From: JACCTH01 sp036556085
Lineage (GTDB): Bacteria > Actinomycetota > Acidimicrobiia > Spongiisociales > ZC4RG35
Assembly (NCBI GenBank): GCA_036556085.1
Contig: DATBKE010000218.1
Location: forward strand, 1-7,917
DNA: 7,917 nucleotides
Direction of reading: 5' to 3'
Below are positions 1 to 7,105 of this stretch, piece by piece. The notes under the pieces are model-generated. The model searched no databases and was not told the origin of the DNA. It saw only the letters and a list, made by a program, of their open reading frames with translations. Numbering within the stretch: position 1 is the stretch's first letter; every line of letters starts with the position of its first letter. The translations under genes were made by a program, and so were the position numbers.

Positions 1-260
1 CGACTGACGACGTAACCAAGAACGAATCCGCCCACCGCGGCGTAAATGGCGGAAAAGCCCTCGCCCACCGAGAAGCCCGGGGTGGCGCCGGCAATGCGGG
101 CAATGGCCGAGGCGGCGATGCCGCCGATGATTCCGAGCAGGATGGCCCCGAACAACCGGTGCTTGGACCCGAAGAAGCCGCCCAGCAATCCGAAGACTCC
201 TCCGATCAAGCCCACCGCGATCAAGGCGGAGACGACTTCGGCCGGCATCACTGATGTCAT
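1..260 (-). CDS. Small glycine-rich membrane protein, partial (GlsB/YeaQ/YmgE-like)
   Basis: This reading frame starts at ATG 260-258 and continues past the left edge, so only the first 86 residues are visible. An in-frame TAG at 275-273 bounds it upstream; a second in-frame ATG at 248 could be the true start, and I see no clear ribosome binding site for either. The protein has three hydrophobic stretches rich in Gly and Ala: about residues 8-29 (containing GLIGGVFGLLGGFFG), 36-55 (GAILLGIIGGIAASAIARIA) and 70-85 (YAAVGGFVLGYVVS). Short polar loops separate them (GSKHR; GATPGFSVGEG). This three-helix layout resembles the transglycosylase-associated GlsB/YeaQ/YmgE family, small inner-membrane proteins of poorly known, often stress-linked role. 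The match is by topology and composition only, so it could be another small membrane protein. It lies 67 bp after sufB on the same strand and could share its transcript. Confidence 0.55.
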   Translation of the reverse strand, partial: MTSVMPAEVVSALIAVGLIGGVFGLLGGFFGSKHRLFGAILLGIIGGIAASAIARIAGATPGFSVGEGFSAIYAAVGGFVLGYVVS

Positions 261-327
261 CGCCCGATCACTCTAGAAGCGGGCGCTTCCCGTTCCCGGG
301 AGTTTCGCGAATGTCGCCTGCTGGCTT
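261..327. other. Short intergenic gap with a small hairpin
   Basis: The gap between the sufB stop and the membrane protein start contains the perfect inverted repeat GAAGCG-GG-CGCTTC at 276-289. No T-run follows on either strand, so I do not call it a terminator. I see no convincing promoter. Confidence 0.4.
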
Positions 328-2598
328 TTAGCCGACGGCGCCGGCGGCGGCCATGTTGAGCTCGATCAATCGATTCATCTCGACCGCGTACTCCATTGGG
401 AGCTCGCGCACGATCGGCTCGATGAAACCGGCCACGATCATCGACGTCGCCTGTTCCTCGGTGAGGCCCCGGCTCATCAGATAGAACAGCTGCTCCTGTC
501 CGACCTTGGAGACTGTGGCTTCGTGACCGATCTCGGCGTCGTTCTCCTCGATCTCCATGTAGGGATACGTATCAGACCGAGACTTCTCGTCGAGGATCAA
601 GGCGTCACATCGGACGAAGCTCTTCGAGTTTTCGGCCCCAGGCTCGACTCGCACCAAGCCGCGATACCCCGCCCGCCCACCATTCTTCGAGATCGACTTG
701 GAAACGATCGTCGAGGTGGTATTGGGAGCAGCGTGGACCATCTTCGCTCCGGCATCCTGATGCTGTCCTTCGCTAGCGAAAGCGATGGACAGAACCTCGC
801 CGTGAGCCCCCGGCTCCATTAACCACACCGCCGGGTACTTCATAGTGAGCCGACTGCCGATGTTGCCATCGATCCATTCCATGGTGGCGTCGGCATAGGC
901 GGCGGCACGCTTGGTAACCAGGTTGTAGACGTTGTTCGACCAGTTCTGAATAGTCGTGTACCGACAACGTCCGCCCCGCTTGACGACGATCTCGACTACC
1001 GCCGAATGCAACGAATCGGTGGTGTAGACGGGAGCCGAACAACCCTCGATGTAATGACAGAAGGCGCCTTCGTCAACGATGATCAACGTCCGCTCGAACT
1101 GACCCATGTTTTCGGAGTTGATCCGGAAGTAGGCCTGCAGCGGCTGATCGACGTGGACCCCGGGCGGCACGTAGATGAACGACCCGCCACTCCACACGGC
1201 CGAGTTGAGAGCCGCGAACTTGTTGTCGTTGGCGGGGATGACTGTGCCGAAGTACTCCTTGACGATTTCGGGGTACTCGCGCAACGCCGTGTCCATGTCG
1301 CAGAACAGCACGCCGAGCGACTCGAGGTCCTCGCGGTTGCGGTGATAGACGACTTCGGAGTTATGGACGATGACACCTTCAGCGACGAAGTTATGGGGAC
1401 CCTCGATCTCGATGTCGAATACCGGCGCCACATCGGCCGGATCGATCGAGACGATGGCGGCGTAGTCGACCCGTCCTTCCGGCGCAGTGATACCCGTCAA
1501 TTCGGCCAGCTCACCGACATCGCCCGTGAGCGGTCCGCTCAGCCCCAGCTGACGCGAGCCATCGAGGAGGCCTCTGAGGAAGGCCGCCCGCTCGGTGAGT
1601 GGCAATCCGAATACCCAGGCCGGGACCCGGCGCACGTCGGGATCGCCCACCAGTCCGTTGCGCTGGAACCAGCGGATCAAGGGCTTGTGGTCGGAACGAA
1701 CCGATCCCCCTCCGACCTCGGTGGCGACCCCGAAAATGGAACCGATGGTTCCGTGGAGAATGGCGGCGGTGTCGCCATCGGCGACCAAAGTGAGCAGACC
1801 CGAATCGGCGTCAACTGTTCCGCCGCCGACCGAGTATCCAAACAACCAGGCGAGCTTGGGAGAAGTCTGTGCTGGGAATGCCTCGGGAGTTCCCTTGGGA
1901 CGCTCGGGTGTGTAGTTGCGACCGGCGTCGGGCAGGGCCAATGCCACTGCTACCTCTTCGCCCGATTTGAGGTCCTTCACCTCGACGAAGCCGTCGCGGG
2001 TGAGGATGGGATGATTGTCGGTGGCGTAGAGAACGCGACCGCCATCGACTTCGACCCGGAACGTCTGGCGGACGTCGGTTTGGGTGGCCGACTTCACCTT
2101 CCGCACTTCCAAGTTCTTGGTCTTTTCATTGAGTGAGAAGACCCGATCGCCGGCCTGAATCTCCTTGATGGCGACCATGCCCCGGTCGACGGTGAAGACC
2201 CGGACGTCTCCGCGCAGGCACTCGTACTGCGCCGTCACCCCCGCCAGGTATTTCCGTTCCGCCTGGGGGATCCCCAGCTTCTCATACGTCTCTTTGATCC
2301 CCTCGGGGACCATGTCCCAGTCCTTGGACTGACCGCCGGAGGGCTTGATGTAGTAGTAGATGTCGTCAAAGTCGATCTCGTTGAGCGCCCCTCCCCCGCC
2401 CCATTGCGGGATGGGCTTGCGCAGGAAGCGCTTGTAGGCCTTGAGGCGCTGGTCGAGCATCCAGGAAGGCTCCCCCTTCATCCCCGACATCTTCCGGATG
2501 ATGTCCTCGTTCAGGCCCTTCTCGGGCTTGAACTCGTATTCGATCTCGTCGTGCCAGCCGAGTTTGTAGGCACCCAAATCGACGTCAACTGTGGCCAT
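328..2598 (-). CDS. sufB: Fe-S cluster assembly scaffold SufB, containing an in-frame intein
   Basis: SufB forms the SufBC2D complex in the cytoplasm, where iron-sulfur clusters are built before transfer to client proteins. The precursor is 756 residues. Removing intein residues 127-413 leaves a 469-residue extein, a normal SufB length. The extein is strongly conserved: the N-terminal part includes EPSWMLDQRLKAYKRF, then after the intein come SEVVYHRNREDLE, GSFIYVPPGVHV, QAYFRINSENMGQFERT and GHEATVSKVG. Cys664 and Glu693 sit 29 residues apart, the same spacing as the functionally required Cys405 and Glu434 of E. coli SufB. The start ATG at 2598 is supported by GGGAG (minus strand, 2609-2605) six bases upstream. 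The gene follows gltB by 84 bp; no sufC, sufD, sufS, sufU or sufR is visible nearby. The stop is TAA at 330-328. Identification as SufB is very secure. Confidence 0.97.
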   Translation of the reverse strand: MATVDVDLGAYKLGWHDEIEYEFKPEKGLNEDIIRKMSGMKGEPSWMLDQRLKAYKRFLRKPIPQWGGGGALNEIDFDDIYYYIKPSGGQSKDWDMVPEGIKETYEKLGIPQAERKYLAGVTAQYECLRGDVRVFTVDRGMVAIKEIQAGDRVFSLNEKTKNLEVRKVKSATQTDVRQTFRVEVDGGRVLYATDNHPILTRDGFVEVKDLKSGEEVAVALALPDAGRNYTPERPKGTPEAFPAQTSPKLAWLFGYSVGGGTVDADSGLLTLVADGDTAAILHGTIGSIFGVATEVGGGSVRSDHKPLIRWFQRNGLVGDPDVRRVPAWVFGLPLTERAAFLRGLLDGSRQLGLSGPLTGDVGELAELTGITAPEGRVDYAAIVSIDPADVAPVFDIEIEGPHNFVAEGVIVHNSEVVYHRNREDLESLGVLFCDMDTALREYPEIVKEYFGTVIPANDNKFAALNSAVWSGGSFIYVPPGVHVDQPLQAYFRINSENMGQFERTLIIVDEGAFCHYIEGCSAPVYTTDSLHSAVVEIVVKRGGRCRYTTIQNWSNNVYNLVTKRAAAYADATMEWIDGNIGSRLTMKYPAVWLMEPGAHGEVLSIAFASEGQHQDAGAKMVHAAPNTTSTIVSKSISKNGGRAGYRGLVRVEPGAENSKSFVRCDALILDEKSRSDTYPYMEIEENDAEIGHEATVSKVGQEQLFYLMSRGLTEEQATSMIVAGFIEPIVRELPMEYAVEMNRLIELNMAAAGAVG
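1360..2220 (-). mobile_element. Intein in SufB (287 residues, Cys1 ... His-Asn / +1 Ser)
   Basis: The insertion splits the conserved SufB string AQYE|SEVVYH: it begins at Cys127 (codon 2220-2218), ends at Asn413 (codon 1362-1360), and is followed by +1 Ser414. All splicing blocks are visible. Block A is CLRGDVRVFTV, followed by IQAGDRVFSL. Block B is LYATDNHPILT with the T-x-x-H pair Thr193/His196. Block F is VFDIEIEGPHNFVAEG with Asp395. Block G is VIVHN with penultimate His412. These are the residues known to drive the class 1 mechanism: N-S shift at Cys1, transesterification to +1 Ser, Asn cyclisation, ligation. From them I infer the intein is splicing-competent. Cys127 is the only cysteine in the intein. 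Its 287 residues place it between mini-inteins (about 130-180) and typical endonuclease-bearing inteins, because the central domain is eroded. The reading frame is open throughout. Confidence 0.96.
1471..1857 (-). other. Degenerate LAGLIDADG homing endonuclease domain inside the intein
   Basis: Precursor residues about 248-376 correspond to the endonuclease of homing inteins, which cuts intein-free alleles to copy the element. Recognisable landmarks in order are the first motif KLAWLFGYSVGGGTVD, a DHKPLIRWFQRNGLVGD segment, RVPAWVFGLPLTERAAF, and the second motif FLRGLLDGSRQL. In active enzymes the first motif reads like LLGYLVGDG and the second like FLRGLFDADG, each supplying one metal-binding Asp. 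Here those positions are Gly259 (codon 1824-1822) and Ser348 (codon 1557-1555). After the second motif only about 30 residues remain before the splicing domain resumes, where an intact second lobe needs considerably more. I infer the domain cannot cleave DNA. The frame has been kept open, as it must be for the host protein to be made. Confidence 0.82.
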
Positions 2599-2604
2599 TT
2601 GCTG

Positions 2605-2609
2605 CTCCC
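2605..2609 (-). promoter_or_regulatory. sufB ribosome binding site
   Basis: GGGAG on the minus strand lies six bases before the sufB ATG. It is the clearest Shine-Dalgarno site in the window; gltB and the plus-strand small gene lack one. Confidence 0.75.
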
Positions 2610-2635
2610 ATGACCGGTCCTAGCCGGCCTTTTTC

Positions 2636-2649
2636 ACTATTCCGATAGT
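2636..2649. promoter_or_regulatory. Inverted repeat ACTAT-N4-ATAGT upstream of sufB, candidate operator
   Basis: Perfect 5-bp arms flank a 4-bp spacer in an AT-rich island within otherwise GC-rich sequence, 38 bp upstream of the sufB ATG. It overlaps a TANNNT-type box (TAAACT, minus strand 2652-2647) that could be the sufB -10, so a protein bound here would interfere with initiation. Suf genes are commonly controlled by Fe-S-sensing repressors (SufR or Rrf2-family proteins such as IscR). I cannot match this site to either consensus with confidence. Confidence 0.4.
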
Positions 2650-2652
2650 TTA
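2647..2652 (-). promoter_or_regulatory. Candidate sufB -10 box (TAAACT)
   Basis: TAAACT fits the actinobacterial TANNNT pattern and would place a transcription start near 2640, giving a leader of about 40 bases before the sufB ATG that includes the GGGAG ribosome binding site. No good TTGACA-like -35 is seen; the expected position falls within the GTGAGG repeat arm. Confidence 0.3.
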
Positions 2653-2657
2653 AATCC

Positions 2658-2675
2658 GTGAGGCCCCTACCTCAC
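2658..2675. repeat. Inverted repeat GTGAGG-N6-CCTCAC after gltB
   Basis: Perfect 6-bp arms are separated by six bases, beginning 7 bp beyond the gltB stop codon. It could be a weak RNA hairpin ending or stabilising the gltB message, although no T-run follows on the minus strand (GGATTTAAACT). It could equally be a regulator site covering the -35 region of the proposed sufB promoter. The symmetry is certain; the role is not. Confidence 0.45.
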
Positions 2676-2682
2676 AGCCAGA

Positions 2683-5600
2683 TCAGCGAGCCGGGGTCGT
2701 CGCCAAGCCCAGCACCGGGACCGAAGTCTTGGATCGCAAGCTCCCCGCTCGCAGGATCCAGAAGCGCTCAACCGCTTGATCCCAGTCCGCCAACACCTCT
2801 TTGGCAATCGGGCTCCGGGTTTCCCGCTGATACAAGTTCAACAACTGATGGAGGTCGATCTGTTCCGCCTCGGAGAGACGGTGGGCGGCCGGACTGGTTT
2901 CCGCCAGGTGTCGATGGAGCCGGAGGTGCGGATCCCAGACATAGGCCGAACCACCGGTCATACCGGCGCCGAAATTCCGCCCCACCGGTCCCAGGACCAC
3001 GACGGTGCCCCCGGTCATGTACTCGCAGCCATGATCGGAGCATCCTTCGACAACCGCTACTCCGCCCGAGTTGCGAACCGCGAAACGCTGCCCCACCGAG
3101 CCAGCCAGAAAGGCCACCCCACCGGTGGCACCGTAGAGGACGGCGTTTCCCGCCGCATGGGGCACGAATCCTTCCTGGCGCCGAGGGGTAACGACGATGT
3201 GGCCGCCGCCCAGACCCTTGCCGACGTAGTCATTGGCGGCCCCCGCCAGGCGGAGATCGATCCCATCGGTCAAGAATGCTCCAAAGCTCTGCCCGGCCCA
3301 GCCCGTGAAATGAACCTTGATTTCCCCCGTCTGGTGTCCCCGGGCTCGGCGCCGGACCAGCTCCCCGGCGAGGCGGGCGCCCACGGTGCGATCGCCGTTC
3401 TGGATGGGAAACGCCAGCTCCACGGCACTCCCACCGTCGAGGGCGGCGGCGGCATCCTCCACCAGCCGTTCGTTGAGCCGGGAGGGCAGCGGGCGGACAT
3501 AGCCCTGATGGCGCTTGCTGGCAGCGGCTCTGACGAGGAGTCGATCGAGCCCGCCCGCCAAAGGATGATCACGAGGTCGCAGGAGATCGGCGCGACCGAT
3601 GACGTCGGCCAGGCTCGGGTAGCCGATCGAGGCCAGGTGCTCTCGAACTTCTTCGGCCACGAGACGGAATAATTCGACCACCCGATCCGGGCTGCCCGCG
3701 AATTTGGCACGCAGCTCTTCGTTCTGGGTGGCGATGCCAACCGGACAGGTATTGAGATGGCACTGACGAACCATCTTGCAGCCGAGGGCAAGCAGAGGGA
3801 GAGTGCCGAAGCCGAACCGCTCTGCCCCGAGTAGGGCCGCCACCATCACGTCCCGGCCCGTTCGGAGGCCGCCATCGGTCTCGAGCAGCACCCGGGAACG
3901 GAGACCGTTGGCGACCAGCACCTGATGTGCTTCGGCCAGGCCGAGCTCCCAGGGCGCGCCGGCATGCTTGATCGACTCCAATGGGGAAGCACCGGTGCCG
4001 CCTTCCATGCCCGAGATGAGGATGGCATCGGCCTGCGCCTTCGCCACCCCTACAGCCACCGTCCCCACCCCGGGCTCGGAAACCAGCTTCACCGACACCC
4101 GAGCCGAAGGTTGGAAGGCCTTAAGGTCGAAGATGAGCTGAGCCAGGTCCTCGATCGAATAGATGTCGTGATGCGGCGGAGGCGAGATCAGGGTCACTCC
4201 AGGTTCGGTGTGCCGCAGGCGAGCGATCTCCTCCGACACCTTATGCCCCGGAAGCTGGCCGCCCTCCCCCGGCTTCGAACCCTGGGCCATCTTGATCTGG
4301 AGTTCCTCCGCCGAAGCCAGATACTCCGGAGTCACCCCGAACCGTCCGGAGGCCACCTGCTTGATCGCCGAGTTGCGGGGGGTGCCGAAACGCTCCGAGC
4401 CCTCTCCGCCTTCGCCCGAGTTCGAATAGCCGCCGATTTGGTTCATCGCTTCGGCCAGTGCCTCGTGCGCCTCTTTCGACAGCGCGCCCATCGACATCGC
4501 TGAGGCCACGAAACGACGCATGATGTGAGAAGCGGGTTCAACCTCCTCGAGCGGTATCGGTTTGCGTCCAACGAAGGTGAGCAGATCCCGGATCACCGAC
4601 GGCGGGCGATTCTCGATATGGGCGAGATAGGTCTTCCATTCCTCCACGGAGCCCGCCCGTACTGCCTTTTGCAAGGCGAGGACGGTTCCGGGACTGGTGA
4701 TGTGGAGGTTGCCACCGCCGCGGTGTTTGTAGAACCCACCCGGGGACTCGTCGCCTCCGCGGTACGCGTTGTGAAGCCGGAGCACCCTTTTTCCCAGATC
4801 GATGAAGGTGAGGCCCCGGAATCGGCGGGGGGCGGTTCTAAACGAGACCTCGCAAACCTCGTCTGCCAACCCGATCACTTCGAAAAGCTCTGATCCGCGG
4901 TAGGCCGAGACCGTGCAGATTCCCATCTTCGACATGACTTTGAGAAGCCCGTTCTGGAGGGCCGATCGATAGTTCTCCTGGGCGACCACCGGATCGACGT
5001 TGACGAGGCCCGAGTCGGCCAATGCCCTCACCTGGTCGATGGCCAGATAGGGGTTGAGGGCGGAGGCCCCGGCGGCGATCAGCATTGCCAGGTCATGGGA
5101 ATCGCGGGCATCGCCGGAGACGACGATCATCGATGCCTTGATCCGGATTCCGGCCTCGATCAGGGCGTGGTGGATCGCCCCCACCGCCAGGACCATCGGG
5201 ATCGGGGCGTTGGCCTCGTCCACTTCTCGATCCGAGAGGATGATGAGCGAGGCACCTCCCCGGACCGCCTCGACCGCTTCGGAGGCCAGTCTCCGGAGCG
5301 CCGGCTCCAGGCCCTCGGGACCTTCGGCGGCGGGCCAGATGGCGGCAATCCAATAGGAGAAGAAGCTGGGGTCGGGCGAGCGGGCGATCGACTCCAACTC
5401 GGCGTCGGAGAGGATGGGAGACGAGAGCTCGACCAGGTGAGCGGTGGAGTTCTGCTCCGAAAGCATCGACGCCCGGCGGCCCATGTAGGTGCGAAGCGAC
5501 ATCACCATTTGCTCGCGGATGGGGTCCATCGGCGGGTTGGTGACCTGGGCGAAGAGCTGATGGAGAAAATGAGTGACCCGACGCGGTTCGTCGGATAGCG

Positions 5601-7059
5601 CGGCTAAAGCCGTGTCGTTTCCCATCGAGCCGGTGGGCGTCTTCCCTTCGGCCATCTCCGCCAGGATCAAGCGGCGTTCTTCCTGGGTGTACCCGAACAC
5701 TCGGCATAGAGCGGCGGCATCGAAGCGGTCGTCGGCCAGCTTGTCGAAGGGGTGCTGGATGTAGAAAGTCTCGGTCCCGATCCATTCCTCGTAGGGCGCC
5801 TGCTGAGCCAGTGAGTCCTTGAGCTCTTGGTCGAAAATCACGCGACCCTCTTCCCGGTCGAAGAAGATCACTTCGCCCGGTCCGAGCTGCCCGGTCTCGA
5901 TCGCTTGCGCTTCCTCCTCAGGGCAGACCCCGGCCTCCGATGAAACCAGCACCAAGTTGGGGGTGATGGTCCAGCGAGCCGGGCGCAAGCCGTTCCTATC
6001 CATGAAGGCGCCGAGATTGATGCCATCGGTGGCTGCCACGCCGGCCGGGCCATCCCAGGGCTCGGTGAGAAACGCGTGGTATTCGGAAAAAGCACGCCGG
6101 GCGGGCGAAAGGTCGACGACGTTTTCCCACGCGGCCGGGATTAACAGTTCCTTCACGTGAGGAAGGGTGCGGCCCGAGAGCAGCATCAATTCGAACAGGT
6201 TGTCAAGCGAACCGGAATCGGACTGATCCGGTTGAAGGAATGGCGTCAGGTCCTCGAGACGATCACCCCAGGTGGTCGAGGTGGCCACCCGCTCCCTCGC
6301 TCTGCTCCACGAACGGTTGGAGTTGATGGTATTGATCTCGCCGTTGTGAGCGAGCACCCGAAACGGCTGTGCAATCTCCCAGGAAGGAAACGTGTTGGTG
6401 GAATAGCGTTGATGGAAGATGGCGAAGGCCGTCTCGAAATCGACATCGGCCAGATCCCAATAGAAGTCGGCGATATGTCGGGGGAGAAATAGCCCTTTGT
6501 AGACAACCGTGCGCGCCGAGGAGGAGACGATGCTGGTGCCTTCTGGCAGCTTCCGTTCCGCCGTCTTGCGTGCCAGGAAGAGACGGCGTTCGAAACCGGT
6601 ACCGTCTACGCCGTCGGGTGCCGCCACCAGAGCCTGCTCAACCACCGGCAGGAGCTCGAATGCACGCCTCGAGAGAACCCCAGGATGAATCGGCACCGGG
6701 CGAAAGGCGAGGAGGCCGAGACCTTCACCCTCGAGAGCTTCGCTGATAACCCTCCGTGAGAGATCCGATTCGGTCGGAGAAAGGAAAAGCGAGAGCACGC
6801 CGAGCCGGCCCGGCGGCGGCGGGTTGATCCGGCGGGTTTCGAGCTCGCGGGCCAGGAGACGATGTGGAACCTGAGTGAGAAGACCGCAACCGTCGCCGGT
6901 GCCGTCGGCGGCCATCGCTCCCCGATGCTCGAGGCGGCCCAGGCATTCCACGGCCAACTTGGTCAGGCGATAGGAGGGCCGCAGATCTCGGGTGGCGACG
7001 AATCCGACGCCGCAGGCGTCGTGCTCGAAGCGTGGGTCATAGAGAGGCGGCTTCCACAT
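2683..7059 (-). CDS. gltB: Glutamate synthase (GOGAT) large subunit
   Basis: This enzyme makes two glutamates from glutamine and 2-oxoglutarate, the second half of the GS-GOGAT ammonia assimilation route, in the cytoplasm. The 1458-residue protein has the full GltB domain order. A class II glutaminase domain begins at Cys16, the N-terminal nucleophile after a 15-residue propeptide (FEHDACGVGF), with QRYSTNTFPSW at 217-227 and HNGEINT at 238-244. The central domain spans roughly 430-770. The FMN synthase domain includes SNSGEGGEG (879-887), KPGEGGQLPGHKVS (929-942) and GMEGGTGASP (1017-1026). The 3Fe-4S cysteines are C1094, C1100 and C1105, with canonical C-x5-C-x4-C spacing. A glycine-rich C-terminal beta-helix domain covers about 1220-1400. 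ATG 7059 is chosen because the propeptide length fits and an in-frame TAG at 7095-7093 closes the frame upstream; no Shine-Dalgarno site is visible. No gltD is adjacent. Confidence 0.97.
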   Translation of the reverse strand: MWKPPLYDPRFEHDACGVGFVATRDLRPSYRLTKLAVECLGRLEHRGAMAADGTGDGCGLLTQVPHRLLARELETRRINPPPPGRLGVLSLFLSPTESDLSRRVISEALEGEGLGLLAFRPVPIHPGVLSRRAFELLPVVEQALVAAPDGVDGTGFERRLFLARKTAERKLPEGTSIVSSSARTVVYKGLFLPRHIADFYWDLADVDFETAFAIFHQRYSTNTFPSWEIAQPFRVLAHNGEINTINSNRSWSRARERVATSTTWGDRLEDLTPFLQPDQSDSGSLDNLFELMLLSGRTLPHVKELLIPAAWENVVDLSPARRAFSEYHAFLTEPWDGPAGVAATDGINLGAFMDRNGLRPARWTITPNLVLVSSEAGVCPEEEAQAIETGQLGPGEVIFFDREEGRVIFDQELKDSLAQQAPYEEWIGTETFYIQHPFDKLADDRFDAAALCRVFGYTQEERRLILAEMAEGKTPTGSMGNDTALAALSDEPRRVTHFLHQLFAQVTNPPMDPIREQMVMSLRTYMGRRASMLSEQNSTAHLVELSSPILSDAELESIARSPDPSFFSYWIAAIWPAAEGPEGLEPALRRLASEAVEAVRGGASLIILSDREVDEANAPIPMVLAVGAIHHALIEAGIRIKASMIVVSGDARDSHDLAMLIAAGASALNPYLAIDQVRALADSGLVNVDPVVAQENYRSALQNGLLKVMSKMGICTVSAYRGSELFEVIGLADEVCEVSFRTAPRRFRGLTFIDLGKRVLRLHNAYRGGDESPGGFYKHRGGGNLHITSPGTVLALQKAVRAGSVEEWKTYLAHIENRPPSVIRDLLTFVGRKPIPLEEVEPASHIMRRFVASAMSMGALSKEAHEALAEAMNQIGGYSNSGEGGEGSERFGTPRNSAIKQVASGRFGVTPEYLASAEELQIKMAQGSKPGEGGQLPGHKVSEEIARLRHTEPGVTLISPPPHHDIYSIEDLAQLIFDLKAFQPSARVSVKLVSEPGVGTVAVGVAKAQADAILISGMEGGTGASPLESIKHAGAPWELGLAEAHQVLVANGLRSRVLLETDGGLRTGRDVMVAALLGAERFGFGTLPLLALGCKMVRQCHLNTCPVGIATQNEELRAKFAGSPDRVVELFRLVAEEVREHLASIGYPSLADVIGRADLLRPRDHPLAGGLDRLLVRAAASKRHQGYVRPLPSRLNERLVEDAAAALDGGSAVELAFPIQNGDRTVGARLAGELVRRRARGHQTGEIKVHFTGWAGQSFGAFLTDGIDLRLAGAANDYVGKGLGGGHIVVTPRRQEGFVPHAAGNAVLYGATGGVAFLAGSVGQRFAVRNSGGVAVVEGCSDHGCEYMTGGTVVVLGPVGRNFGAGMTGGSAYVWDPHLRLHRHLAETSPAAHRLSEAEQIDLHQLLNLYQRETRSPIAKEVLADWDQAVERFWILRAGSLRSKTSVPVLGLATTPAR

Positions 7060-7070
7060 GGAAGCGAGGC

Positions 7071-7076
7071 AGTCTA
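7071..7076 (-). promoter_or_regulatory. Candidate gltB -10 box (TAGACT)
   Basis: TAGACT on the minus strand ends 11 bases before the gltB ATG and fits TANNNT. Initiation 6-7 bases downstream would leave a leader of only about four or five bases, consistent with the absence of a ribosome binding site. No recognisable -35 is present. Confidence 0.35.
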
Positions 7077-7093
7077 TGAACGAAGACCGGCGC

Positions 7094-7099
7094 TAGCGT
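7094..7099 (+). promoter_or_regulatory. Candidate -10 box (TAGCGT) for a leaderless transcript
   Basis: TAGCGT is followed by exactly six bases and then GTG at 7106. This is the usual arrangement of actinobacterial leaderless genes, where transcription starts at the first base of the start codon. The short gene behind it has no Shine-Dalgarno site. No clear -35 is seen. Confidence 0.4.
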
Positions 7100-7105
7100 G
7101 CCGCT

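Noticed and set aside
46..276. Plus-strand frame of 76 residues
   Set aside because: Pro/Lys/Met-rich and low complexity; it is the mirror of a minus-strand frame with clear transmembrane helices.
276..289. Hairpin GAAGCG-GG-CGCTTC as a sufB terminator
   Set aside because: The loop is only two bases as a full stem and no T-run follows on either strand.
1006..2136. Plus-strand frame of 376 residues antisense to sufB
   Set aside because: Long open frames opposite high-GC genes are common. The product shows no recognisable domain, while the opposite strand encodes SufB and its intein without interruption.
1360..2220. Frameshift, assembly join or separate gene inside sufB
   Set aside because: The frame is continuous, and both junctions have the exact residues of an intein rather than random inserted sequence.
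2776..3672. Plus-strand frame of 298 residues antisense to gltB
   Set aside because: No recognisable domain, and it lies entirely inside the conserved C-terminal part of GltB on the other strand.
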